From the NCBI GenBank assembly GCA_900074885.1, contig FJUW01000024.1, positions 124,001-188,000 of the forward strand: a DNA stretch of 64,000 nt. The letters are read 5' to 3'. This DNA comes from Rhynchosporium graminicola (lineage: Eukaryota > Ascomycota > Leotiomycetes > Helotiales > Ploettnerulaceae). Shown piece by piece: positions 49,177 through 59,556 of the stretch. Every line of letters starts with the position of its first letter. Within the stretch, counting starts at the first letter, position 1. The notes beneath the pieces are model-generated. The model was not told the origin of the DNA. It was given only the letters and a program-made list of their open reading frames with translations, and searched no databases. The position numbers and the translations under genes are program-made.

Positions 49177-50300
49177 CCGAGTTAATAGCTTAAGAGTAGT
49201 AGTGTTTCTAAGGCCGAAAAACGCTTATATCTAATAGCTAAAGAGTATGCGTTAAGTAGCTTAGAAAGTACTATAAGCGTATATAATTCTCTTAAAGAAG
49301 TACTATATATTGCTTATAATAGTAAGATTCATAGCTATCTAAAAGGAGTAGTTTCTATAGCTTTTCTAGTCCGGTATACGAGTGTTTAATTAAATAGTAA
49401 GCGTATTCTATAATAATCGAGTTATTAATATATCCAGTTAAAGAGAAAGTAATTATTTCTTCACTAGAAAGGTTTATAGATATCCAGTTTTCTATAATTA
49501 TCTCTCTAGGGCAGATTATAAAAGCTAGAAGTATCTTCTTTCTATTACTATATATAGTTTCTATAATAGTAACTATTTTACGGCTTCCTTATATAGGTAT
49601 ATATAGTGTATTTACACTCCTTAGAACTACTACACTCTCGGCATATAGAAGGGCGCCTCGTATACTAGATTCATCTATATTTAGAACCTTCTTTCTATTA
49701 TTAATTTATAGCCTTTCTATCTCTCTCTAGGTCTTAGAACTATTAGATTACTACTTCTTCTATATGCAGCTCTAGTCGTATAGCTTCTATAGGTTTCGTC
49801 TTAATCGAATAGAGCTCTAGATAGTCCTTTAACTATTTACAGAACTAGGTATTAGAAAGAGGTAGCTTTAGAGGAGTTTAGGCCTATAGAATTAATATAA
49901 TTATTAGCAGAATATTATTATAATAATTGGGAGATCTTACTATAAGTAGATAAGTGATTACTAATTTAACTATCAGATAAGTAGCTCCTATATCTAACTC
50001 CTAATAATTATAGCAATACTACCTAATAGCCTCCTCCTGCGAGAGAGTAAGTAGCTTATTATAGCTATTACTCCCTGGAAATAACTCCTTCTTTAAGCTA
50101 CCTTTCTTTACTCTTGAAATAGCTTTACGTAGAGAAGAGACCTTAATATCGAATTTACGCGCTACTATAGAAGGACTATCTATAGGGTGCGCTATACACT
50201 ATAGTTTAGCATCTCGGAAGGCCTTTTTATACTCTGACTTAGTAGTATAACTCTAGTAGTAATATCTACTACAGGGTACTAGTATTTTTAGTATTATTAA
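49177..50300 (-). pseudogene. pogo/Fot1-type transposase (DNA-binding and DDE core), RIP-inactivated
   Basis: The minus strand reads, with stops mostly at expected Trp/Gln codons: a helix-turn-helix start (IVARKFDIKVSSLRKAISRV at about 50130-50190), LTLSQEEAI, then LKDYLELYSIKTKPIEAIRL, and the DDE core VTIIETIYSNRKKILLAFII...ENWIS, LTGYINNSIIIEYAYYLIKH, LLLDSYESYYY (the family's LLLDGHxSH), and FLSYLTHTLQLLDISVF (the family's PPHxTHxLQPLD). The HTH, the central acidic residue and the LQxLD block agree with the CENP-B/pogo class. Several catalytic-region residues are altered. Confidence 0.85.
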
Positions 50301-50373
50301 TAATTATTAGATATTAGTAATAATATTAAAAGTAGTTAATTTAGGTAGTAAAGCGCGATTTTAGGTATTAAAA

Positions 50374-50455
50374 AGCGAGGCGTTTATATGTGCGAGGCAT
50401 TTACATGTCCCGACAGTAAGCGAGTCCCGAGCGAAACTGGAGGTGGACCGGCTAG
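50374..50455. repeat. right TIR of the pogo-type transposon
   Basis: 82 bp, ends GGTGGACCGGCTAG followed by TA. Three transitions against the left TIR. Confidence 0.92.
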
Positions 50456-50457
50456 TA

Positions 50458-51068
50458 GTTACAGGCAACAAACCAAAGACTGACGGAAGAAAGTGGTGAG
50501 AGAGCTGGGCCGGACAGAACGGAAATGAAACCACAGACACAGGGAAATGATGAGACGCAATGCGAAGGTATATTTTATAGTAAGCCAGGTTAATAATTTA
50601 TAATATATGATTTTAATAAAAGATAATAGATTATACCTACGTAAGCAAATGATGCGAACTAACATGGACTTACTTTCTATCCCCCCCTCGCCCCTGTTTC
50701 CTATGCTCTGAGTGGTTAAAAGCCCTAGTAAAGCCTCAAGCACAGGCCAGAATATGATCTTTTATAATAGCGAGGGTGGCTATAGAAGGCTCGAGAGGTA
50801 TTCAAAGCCCTGATTATAGTGAAAATAAGCTATCTTATTAGATTCATCCCCCTAGAAGCTATCCACACGAGGCCTCATTTTCATCCCCCGGAACCTCTAT
50901 ACAGGCGGGAGGGTGGAGAAGTATAGTGAAAGACGCTCTATCCCTATAATACAGTCTTCCAGCAGCATTACAGCAGCCAACCTACAGTTGAACCAATATC
51001 ACTCTCCATACTCACAGATTCAAAGACCTAAACCTTACATTTCTCACTCCTGATTCTTCATCGCTACT
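50458..51068. other. upstream region of the small secreted protein gene
   Basis: 611 bp of unique sequence between the transposon edge and the start codon. Contains AT-rich patches at 50580-50640, a TATAGTGAAA stretch near 50932, and C/A-rich leader-like sequence (CAGCAGCATTACAGCAGCC) close to the gene. No other gene supported. Confidence 0.4.
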
Positions 51069-51486
51069 ATGAAGCTTCTTATCCTCTCCCTACTTGCCTC
51101 TGGAGCAATATCGGCCGCAGTTGGAGGGGCGGGTCTTGAGGCTAGAGCGGTAGCTAAAGCGTGTACCTGCAATCTGTAAGGCTATCTCACCTATCAATAT
51201 CGAAGGATATACTCAGTTTATCTTTAGCATGTTTCTTAACACGATGTCGGTAACTACCAAGAATATTCCGACTTTACCCGGACAGACCCAGCTCGGTGCT
51301 ACCCTCCACTACGTAGATAGTGGAGGAAATGAGTTAGAACGCTTAAACGCCTGTAGGGTCACATGGGATCGTGGCCAAAATCCGCACAATTGCAACACAT
51401 GGAAACAAGCAGCAGGGCCTGATGGACCGAATTGTCCCAGATCGATTTTCGTCAAAGGAGATATCAAATGTTTTCCAATCTACTGA
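51069..51486 (+). CDS. small secreted cysteine-containing protein (candidate effector)
   Basis: Two exons, 51069-51175 and 51228-51486, with intron GTAAGG...TTTAG of 52 nt; phase is kept and the protein is 121 aa. The first 17 residues (MKLLILSLLASGAISAA) form a clear signal peptide; a short propeptide-like segment ending LEAR follows. The mature part has six cysteines (CTC at its start, then single Cys in ACRVTW, NCNTW, NCPRS and KCFPIY). No domain recognised. Size, secretion signal and even cysteine number fit fungal apoplastic small secreted proteins, some of which are effectors; the place 0.6 kb from a transposon nest is typical of these, but function is not shown. Alternative: an antifungal or killer-like protein. 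Confidence 0.7.
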
Positions 51487-52260
51487 GAGAGATATTAGGA
51501 GGTTATCAGGGATTAACTTGTGGATCTATAAGTTATATTCTTTAGACGCAAATCTTGTACTGAGATAGAATGTATGTGTACTCGCGTGTCACTGGGTTAT
51601 TGTATATAGAAGACGGAGGAGGGAGGAGGGAGGGAGCAGTACAGAACCACAACTACAATACCTTTCATTTGACTACTGAAACACTTGATTAAATTCACGA
51701 TACGTCACTCTGATCAACTACTACTCCTCTCGAAGCAGCTACTTACGGCTAATTGCCTTTGACTCTTTTATAGTCGTGGCTGTTATCACCTCCCTCCCGA
51801 AATATATATACTCGAACTAGATAGACTCTACGACGAAGGAATCACCGAGGTAGAGGTATAAGAGTGTAATTAAGGTTCATAAGGGGTGACTATTAGTCTC
51901 GCGGTCGATTTCTCGAAGGGTATACGGCGAAGGAGAAGGAGGAGGAGGGAGAGGAGGAGGTGAAAGGCGGTATATTCGAATTAGGCTATATGCGTGCGTG
52001 CTAAGGTAATCTGGGCTTTAGCCTTATATTAAGGCTCTTCGGGGTCTTAATATAGGGTTCGAACCCCAAAAGAGGCCGAGCCTTACTATACTCGTTCCTG
52101 GCACAACTATCTCAACTAGCGGAGATAGGCGCAGTATTCTTCTTACCTAGTAGGCCTTGTAAATTGCTTTCTAGAGCCAGTATACTTATATATATGAGTC
52201 CCTAGCTTAGCACGTCCGCATGCCCCTTAGGAGGCCTGGTATTTACACCCTGACGAAAAC

Positions 52261-52295
<35 letters not shown>

Positions 52296-52410
52296 GCATG
52301 AGTATAGCCACAGGCGTATTTCGAAACCTTTACTGCTACATGTTGCTTATGTTCATTAGAACCTTTCCTCACCCCATGGTAGATCATGGTCGCAAGCGAA
52401 GTTCGGGTGG
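51487..52410. other. intergenic region with purine-rich tracts
   Basis: Contains GGA-rich runs at about 51611-51635 and 51925-51965, and a GGGTTCGAACCCC palindrome at about 52055 that resembles a tRNA B box but without a convincing tRNA around it. No gene supported. Confidence 0.4.
52261..52294. repeat. (CAT)n microsatellite
   Basis: About eleven CAT units; in the minus frame it reads as an Asp run, which is not evidence of a gene. Confidence 0.95.
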
Positions 52411-52933
52411 TTACTTTATCGAAACCATGGCATTGAACTTGAAGACAAATGTCGTGCCAGAGAAGTTCTCGGTTGTTAGCTTGGTAATGTATTGTTTACC
52501 TTCTAGCGAGTATGCAAGCCTCACTCTTGGCTGAGAGCCTGAGAGAGACCCATAAATCTTTACTTGAAGATCTCCAAAAAAGACCACATTCATAGTCCCT
52601 GTTACTCCACTGGTATAGTATGTAGGGGACTGTACAACTTAAGCTTCACACAGGATCCCATGTGCACATTCCAAAACAACCAAGGATATCTCGAAACCGG
52701 ATCAGGCGAGTTACTGTTTGGCTTTGAATAACCACTTTGACCAGTCGAAAGACGTGATAACCACCCGCAAAGACTTCCCCTCATATTATCACCACCAAGA
52801 TATTGGGAATTTTCGCATCTGTCTTTTTCAACATATCATCGTCATTTTCTGACTCCACTACAAAACGAGTCTCGCCAAAAATACTGCATACCATTACGAG
52901 GAACTTTGCCTCGTCGGTAGTCAATTCACCCAT
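52411..52933 (-). CDS. hypothetical gene fragment, exon structure uncertain
   Basis: Two coding-like minus-strand blocks: 52933 down to about 52790 (MGELTTDEAKFLVMVCSIFG, ..ETRFVVESENDDDMLKKTD) and about 52630 down to the stop at 52411 (TMNVVFFGDLQVKIYGSLSG, ..YITKLTTENFSGTTFVFKF). The acceptor TTGTACAG near 52630 could join them, but I could not fix a donor that keeps phase. Could be a small real gene with another 5' exon or a decayed one. No family recognised. Confidence 0.3.
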
Positions 52934-55409
52934 GTATTTGGAGATTATCTATAGCCACCTGCCTAGGATTTTAGAATTTGAAACAATGATGTAGGAAGAA
53001 ACATTCTGAGGAGAAATGTACACTCTTATTGACAAGACTATGCTGCTAGGACCGTGAAAGTGTGTGAGTTTGCGCAACAGAGATATCCTGATCTTGACCG
53101 GATTATTGAGTGCATGGGCCACTTGCAGAATGGGATGAATTATCGACAGGCTTTTTGTAGGTGGCGGACACGCCTTGGGTGTTACAGCGATAATTTGTGG
53201 TTTTCTAACTTCCAGCCTCTTACATGGCCCAAGATCGCAATGAAGCCTTCATAATGCGAGACTTAAGAGAGCTGCGGAGCTAAAGTTACCAGTCCATAAG
53301 CATTCGTAGAGTTGAAACTGCTCTCGGGAGCCTTTTCCCAGGCGATTTACCAAGTATGAAAGACGGTAGACCTGACCAAGCCCTCGCATCTCAGATGGTT
53401 ACAAACTACCATGCAGTGCGGTATTCGTTGTCATTGTATTGGCCTGCGGGATGATGTTCATTTGCTGAATTTTTGTGAGTTCAAATATAGGTTTCAGGGA
53501 AGAAATGGGACCTAGATCCTCCTCCGTTGAGAAGAGCTCGGAGCGGCGGTATGGAAGGAAGTGGAGACTCGAGTCAAAGTGAGCTTTGCTGAGCTCCATT
53601 CGTCGGTAGTCGCTGCCCTCCACTGTTCTGCTGAATTTGGTAAATTGATCTTTAGTTCCGACGCATGGAGAATTGGTGGGTTGTGTAAGCGATTGAGTGA
53701 AGATTAAAAAAGAAAAAAAGCAATACGCAATACACTTAGTTCGGCAGTCATTCGAGCCAGTTCGACCAGGAAAGTCGGGACTTATCACACTCGATTGTTC
53801 TTGCACCATTCAGCGAGTTTCAAGAATCAAGAGACATCTGGTTCCAGAGACATACTCATCCCCGACATACTCCCGTATGATTCTAAACATTACCTAAAAA
53901 AGTAATCTAACTCTAATATCTTCATGGATAGAGAAGTGGATGCGCGGCAGACTTAAAGCTCTCTCCAGACTTCCGTAAGCTCAATGACGGAAAGTACGCC
54001 ATACAGAGATTAGCTGGCGAGTACTTGGACCGCAACAATCCGACTCCCAGCCCCAAACCCGGTTGAGAGGGTCCACCTTACTGTACGCGTGCACCCAGCC
54101 ATCGTATGGAAAAGCTTGTGCGACAACCGCGTGGGGAATTGGAAGATTGTAGGGTTGGATAAAGCGAAGAGTGATGTGATCTTGAACTATCAATTCAATG
54201 TTTATGAGAAGAATGTCGGTATCCAGGTTCGCTTCAAGTGGAACCCTGGAAATTCAGCTCTCCGGGATAACAGGCAGGCTCTCAGATATCGGCTTTCTGT
54301 TTGATAATGACGAGACAATAATCACGATTCACAACGCAGGTTGGGACTACGAAGAGCTTGAGGAGAGACATGCGAGGTCACTTCCTTGCTGGAGATACCA
54401 CTCTTTGATTTTAAGCCTCCCACAAGGAGAGAAGCGCTTAATCTGGAGGACTATGGACCAATGGGAGCATCTCGTGTCTTATTATAATAGCTTCGAAATC
54501 ATACACGTCCTCGTGTGCTGTTTTGAACATAGATGTGCACATTTTGGAGGTTGGAAGTTGGAGCTTGCTGATTCGCCACTTACTTCTACTCTAAGATAGT
54601 CTCGCAACGACGACGACGAGATTTCAACATATCTGATTTAATGTAAGAAATAATCCCGACTTGTAGATGAGGATGTCTATGTTCTGTACCTCAGAAGGAA
54701 GAAATGTCTGACGGTTGATATACTGAGCTCAATAAAACTTGGCTTGATGTGTATCATGCTGCTTTATCCACTTTCCGAGTGTGGTGAATTTGACTTCTCT
54801 AATCACAGCGCATGGCATTCATTCAAAATCTCTATGATAAAGAATAATAATGGTCATATTCAAGTAAGAAAAGTCTGTAAATGCACCTTCAGTTATATAC
54901 TGTTCCTCCGTGGCTGAGCTTTTGTTGGGCCTACTGTATTGCTCATGGCGGCAGTATTGAGATTCACTCAATCTGCGTCACTCGACCCATATATGTTGCC
55001 GTTATACAATCTAGAATGCATCAGTAAAGTGATGCTTAGTTTTAGTCTAGTCGATTCAGCTAGTATGCTCCATTAGTCGTGATTCTGCGGTAAGCTACTC
55101 TTCTTTATAGCCGCCTACTGTAGGCTGGCACTACCTCATAATCCCACACTTGCAATTTCTTGATTAGAATCCTGAATCCACACTCAAGACCGCAAAACAT
55201 ATCAATCGAGAACTACCACGAGATAAGAACACACGCGGAGAACAGCTCCATAACCCCACCTCCTTTTTAGCCCGATACATACGTGCAAACGCTTAGTAAC
55301 CAGAAAGACAGGCTCCAAGAGTCCACCTCCGGTATCCCAAAACCGACGCAGGTTCAGATCCGAGAGCCTCCCAGCTTCAAGGTTGGCAGGCATCACAAGA
55401 CGCCATCTG
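52934..55409. other. region with short unexplained ORFs, no supported gene
   Basis: Some frames look protein-like for 40-130 codons (plus 53054-53254; minus 53399-53809; plus 54089-54599), but none has a domain, a clear splice continuation, or agreement with a neighbouring frame. The readings at 54089-54304 and 54198-54599 overlap in different frames, which may mean a decayed gene. Base composition is ordinary. Confidence 0.35.
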
Positions 55410-56054
55410 ATGTCGAAACCCCTATCAGCTAAAATGAAGGCTCACTGGCCTAAATACCCTCCATCAGCAGAAACCTGCAAAGCAATTTGGATCCTCCAAA
55501 CCCTCCCAACAGAGCTACGAGATATGATTTTTAAGCACGACATCGAATCTCGCATCCTCGAGAAGATGACTCCAGCATCACCCCTCTTAACAGCTCTCAG
55601 AGAGCAGATTCAGTTACCCGAATGTACTGATATCCAAAATGACATGCATACACATGCTGAGGCAACCTGGTTTCTAGACAGCTATTCCGTCTCTTCACTT
55701 GAAGAAGCTAGAGAGCTCTGTACGAGTTTGAAAGACGCGCAGCAGACAAGTTCGCACAAGTACCTCGTGATCAGGGGCCTGACCGAAAAAGAGGTACATT
55801 GTCCCTCGATAGCTAGTCTAGGGATCCTTCGTCCCCACACTATCTGTCTAAACACCTCGGATTTTGGCTATCCAGTACTCCATTGGGGCCCCACTGGTGG
55901 CCCTGCTGGATCTCTTCTCCGCCGGATCGTACCAAGTGCATTTGCCGGGGGTCAGCTGGAACAAATCGTTTTCAGGAGGATGGTCCGAATGGATGAATGC
56001 AAGCTGGCTGTGGATATGCTTAAGAAAGGAATGGATGGTTATTTGGGACGATGA
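55410..56054 (+). CDS. hypothetical protein with F-box/2EXR-like start
   Basis: Open frame of 214 aa from ATG at 55410 (a second ATG at 55434). Near the N-terminus WILQTLPTELRDMIFKHDIE resembles the LPxELRxxI(F/W) motif that opens F-box and 2EXR-type proteins of ascomycetes. The rest (..TWFLDSYSVSSLEEAREL.., ..LEQIVFRRMVRMDECKLAV) is not recognised. Unspliced. The stop overlaps the start of another frame (56051-56458) by ATGA. It may be a real small gene of a lineage-specific family; not confirmed. Confidence 0.45.
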   Translation: MSKPLSAKMKAHWPKYPPSAETCKAIWILQTLPTELRDMIFKHDIESRILEKMTPASPLLTALREQIQLPECTDIQNDMHTHAEATWFLDSYSVSSLEEARELCTSLKDAQQTSSHKYLVIRGLTEKEVHCPSIASLGILRPHTICLNTSDFGYPVLHWGPTGGPAGSLLRRIVPSAFAGGQLEQIVFRRMVRMDECKLAVDMLKKGMDGYLGR

Positions 56055-57985
56055 GTAAAATACAGATAACACGTTGCAGGCGACATCTAGGACAGGAAAT
56101 CGAGTTGGAAAACTGGATGTGGGATTTACCTATTGGGCATAAGCTACCTGCAACCTCTGGTTGGGAATTTGCTGTCAGTAATCCTTCGCTTGTATTAGTT
56201 AGTTCTGTTCCTCTGGGCAATATTTGTAGCAATTCCTGGTCATGTAGGAACCTGATAGGGGAGAATCCAAGAATCCGAGCAATAACTTATTTACTTGGGA
56301 TAGCTAAAGTCGACGACAGCCTGTTAGTTTACAGCTATAGCTGGCAAAACAAGATCATTTTCTCGGTGAGAACTGTAGTCTTCTTACTCTTGTATATGGA
56401 TGAAAAGGGTATCAAAGTGACGTTAAATAGATATCGTAAGCATAAGGATACACGTTGAATAAGTAGCGCTTTTTATAGCACAGCGAAGTTGCATATTCTA
56501 ACACAATCCCTGATGGTAAAATGTCACTTGAATCTTCTATGAAATTGATGAATAGTCACCTAGGGCCATTTACGAAATATCCTTTTCGAATGGCTCAAAT
56601 TTCTCCCTGTGATTGCGCATTGTCCCATGAATCAGACCACACATCACACGTTGCTCCACCCTGCGAAGAACAGGTGGTTCGAGTCCGAAGAGCTACAAAA
56701 ACCATCGAGAAGATCTCTTTAGAAATCTTGTTCAAAGGTATCCTCAATAAATTACCTCTACACAAGGTTCGAAAATCAAACATCAATCAACTTTATGCTA
56801 GTTAAACAAGTTGGATAGTATATTCAATACTCTTTAATGATCATCGATAAATATTCACCTAGTGCAGTATGTCCCTCGAGAGGAGCTTCAAATCAGTTTA
56901 GAAGCACAAGTTTCAAGGGACGTTAGACAGACACCACGCTTAAGGAGGATAGTCCTCACATCTTGTGTTGTAAAATCTTCCCAAAGGCCTGTATGGTCAA
57001 GATCTGTTCGGATGCTACGAAGATGGTACTCTGGGAGTATGTGGAAAAATTCGAATAAGCTACAGCGGAAGTTATCCGATGAATGCCACTGGTAAGGTAA
57101 CTAGTACGATGCACGTTGGGTTAGGACGTGGCATCCCTTGGACGTTGGGTAAATCCACTTGGGTGTTTGTCTCGCGTGCATCCAGGATATCTTGACGGAG
57201 GCGATTTTATATCATCGAAAGCTCTCACTCCAAAGAAAGATTGCCCTCACTGAAGCGCCCAGGAAGATAATTTTGATACAGAATGATCTATTCGCAAAGT
57301 GTCATCTCCGCAATGGAGCTGGATTTGCTGTAGGGAAGAGGGAGGTCGTCGTGAGGAAAGTGGGATATCTACATAGATAGAGCGTCCTTGTCAATCTGGG
57401 AACAGAAGATGGACATCTGCCTGAGGAAGCGGAAGCTTCATTCAAGCCTGGATTGTACCCGTTCAGCGAGGTGCTGAATGGGGGGGTTAATAGGTTGGAT
57501 TTTGCGAGCACTATCATAAAAAAGAAAATGTAGAAATAACACTCGATCCGAATTTCTCAGATTCAATTTGCGTTCTCCAAGATTCAAATCCACAAGCATA
57601 TCGAGCGCAGGTGGATGTGATAAGAAATAATTTGCTTTATCACGTGGTGTTTTTCGGTCGCTTAAAATGCGACGGACAAATAAAGAAAGTCCTTCTCTAA
57701 GTTGATGTAAAGTAGATTCATTTTGGGCGAAGAGTTATCAGAACTCCGTAGTGAGTTTAGTGCCCTGACTTACTGAATTAGGCAATGTCCTGTGGTAATT
57801 TCGCGACACTAGCACCGCGTCGCGGCCTTGAATATTGCCCGCCTATTTCGTCAGCCGCAGACAAATTTAGGAAGCCTTGATGAGAGCTGAGAGTTGATTC
57901 CGAGGTAGACACTAGGAGATATATCGCTTCAAAAAACTCTAATAGATTTCTTCTTTATTATTATTAAAGTAGGAAAAACAATCGA
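56055..57985. other. region with short ORFs, no supported gene
   Basis: The frame at 56051-56458 (135 codons) follows the hypothetical gene directly and could be a frameshifted continuation. About 56980-57080 reads KACMVKICSDATKMVLWEYVEKFE in one frame, which looks protein-like, and 57159-57380 is open; none can be joined with confidence. Possible decayed genes. Confidence 0.35.
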
Positions 57986-59556
57986 TCACCCCACTGCCTT
58001 TTCATCCTCGGCCAACTTCTGAGCCAATTTACTCTTCTCCAGCATTTTCTCACCATATATCCAAAACAGAAATGGAATCGCAGCCATTACCAAAGCACAG
58101 AAACCTAAGAGGCTGCTCGCCCAATCAACACCAAGCTTCCTATACATCGGGACGGCAGCAAAAGGCAGCATCGCACCCATCATCTGCCTTGTGATACTGG
58201 AAGCCGAGCTTGCAGAAGAGGCGTAAGTTTTGTAACTATCCACCATGTAGTTCAACAATGCGTTGAGATTCAGTATGTAGCCAAGTCCGTACGGTATACC
58301 CGACAAAGCTGAGAAAATCCAGTGGATGGAGGCTTTTGACGTCCAAGCGCTTAAGAACAAGCTGAGCACAATGAGAGGGCCAGATGCACAGGCTGGCGGA
58401 AGACGCTTGGCGCCGTGGTGCTTTGTCCACGGCCTTTCCTTTGACAATGCATTTTTGTAGATTTGATCGAATGCATATTGTGCGGGTACCGTGAGAATAA
58501 TGCCGATCCCGAAGCCGATGAAGGTGAGTCCATCCTCGCCAGTATTGAAACCGTAAATGCCTTTATACAATCAGTATCGCACAACATGACGAATTGAAAT
58601 AGTAAGCTTGCCTTCAAAGATGATTGGATACGACTGAAGAAATATATAAAATACAGCATACTGAAAAGCAATATACAAGCAAGAAAACAGAACGATCTGC
58701 TCCTTGAGCATAGAAAGCGGTCGTAGGAGCGTTTTCGTAGCAAATTCTTTCCACACAAATTTCTTTTCTTGCAAAGGTCCGCGGGGGATTTGCGTCTGCT
58801 GCGTCTGCTGAACCTGCTTCGCGCGCTTGTTCAGTATCACATTGTGGTTCGTTTCCGGCATTCCCAAGATGGATGCTGTCAAACAGAAGGCGCCGATTCC
58901 GAGACCAACCCAGAAAGGGAGACTCCAGCTATGCATCACTGCCCATCCAGAGATTATTGGTCCGAAGACGGCACCGATCTGGGTTGCCATATTGTACCCT
59001 AGAATCGCATGCCCTCGGTGTAGATCTTTGGCGTACAGATCGGCACAAATCCTGTGAAGTTGTCAGCTAGATTAGTAGTAGGGTATTCAACATCTTACCC
59101 GCCAGCGGTACTCGGTGGACCCGCAGCAAATACACCAGTGAAGAGTCTCGCAATAATGAAGACTGCCCAGGTGGGCGCAACCGCACAAACGACAATGCCG
59201 ATCATGAAGCCGAAAGTCGACAACAGATTGACAGGTCTTCTACCATAGTCTTCACTCAGAGGTGCCAGAAGCACACTTCCTATCGAGTAGCCAATGAGGT
59301 ATATCGAGACGGGCAGGACTCTCCATCCGTAGGCATCCTCGACTCCGAAATGCTTGACCGTAGCTTTCACTCCTCCGGATGCAAGCGAAGTGCCATTCGT
59401 GGCATTGACAACGAGCGCAAAATTGATGGCGAGGATTAAAGTCTTTCGAGTTGTAGACCAATTGTGTGGATTGAGAGAGGGTCTCTCTTCTTCAAAGGTG
59501 AGGATCTTTTCCGTGTTGCTGAGACCATTTGATTCCACATCTTCCGGCTCTTTCAT
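57986..59556 (-). CDS. MFS transporter, DHA1 (drug:H+ antiporter) type
   Basis: A 12-helix major facilitator of the fungal DHA1 group, expected in the plasma membrane and linked to export of drugs, polyamines or toxic metabolites. Minus-strand exons 59556-59099, 59051-58612 and 58560-57986 give 490 aa. The first intron is GT-AG (47 nt); the second is best read as GC-AG (GCAAGC...ATAAAG, 51 nt). Motifs: NPHNWSTTRK before helix 1, DYGRRPVNLLSTFGF (motif A, loop 2-3), ARLFTGVFAAGPPSTAGG, GAVFGPIISGWAV (motif C, antiporter), and a central cytoplasmic loop with QQTQQTQ. Start at 59556 (MKEPEDVESNG) is the first in-frame ATG. Substrate unknown; no biosynthetic cluster is visible around it. Confidence 0.88.

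Larger units (their letters stand above)
33151..50455 (-). mobile_element. Fot1/pogo-type DNA transposon, expanded to 17.3 kb by nested insertions
   Basis: Imperfect 82-bp terminal inverted repeats (33151-33232 and 50374-50455; three mismatches, all transitions) are flanked by TA on both sides (33149-33150, 50456-50457), the Tc1/mariner target. A minus-strand transposase remnant at 49177-50300 belongs to the pogo/Fot1 group. Without the insertions (gypsy B at 34042-48635, solo LTR at 48904-49171, and one TSD copy each) the element is about 2.4 kb, a normal size for a Fot1-type element. Confidence 0.88.

Noticed and set aside
52040..52075. GGGTTCGAACCCC resembling a tRNA T arm/B box
   Set aside because: The sequence is a self-palindrome; I could not build an acceptor stem, an anticodon arm or a convincing A box on either strand. 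At most a tRNA or SINE relic.
53399..53809. 136-codon minus-strand ORF
   Set aside because: No domain or splice link; a lysine-rich plus-strand frame overlaps it. Not enough to call a gene.
56665..56690. GGTTCGAGTCC, a second B-box-like string
   Set aside because: No A box or cloverleaf upstream; chance match.
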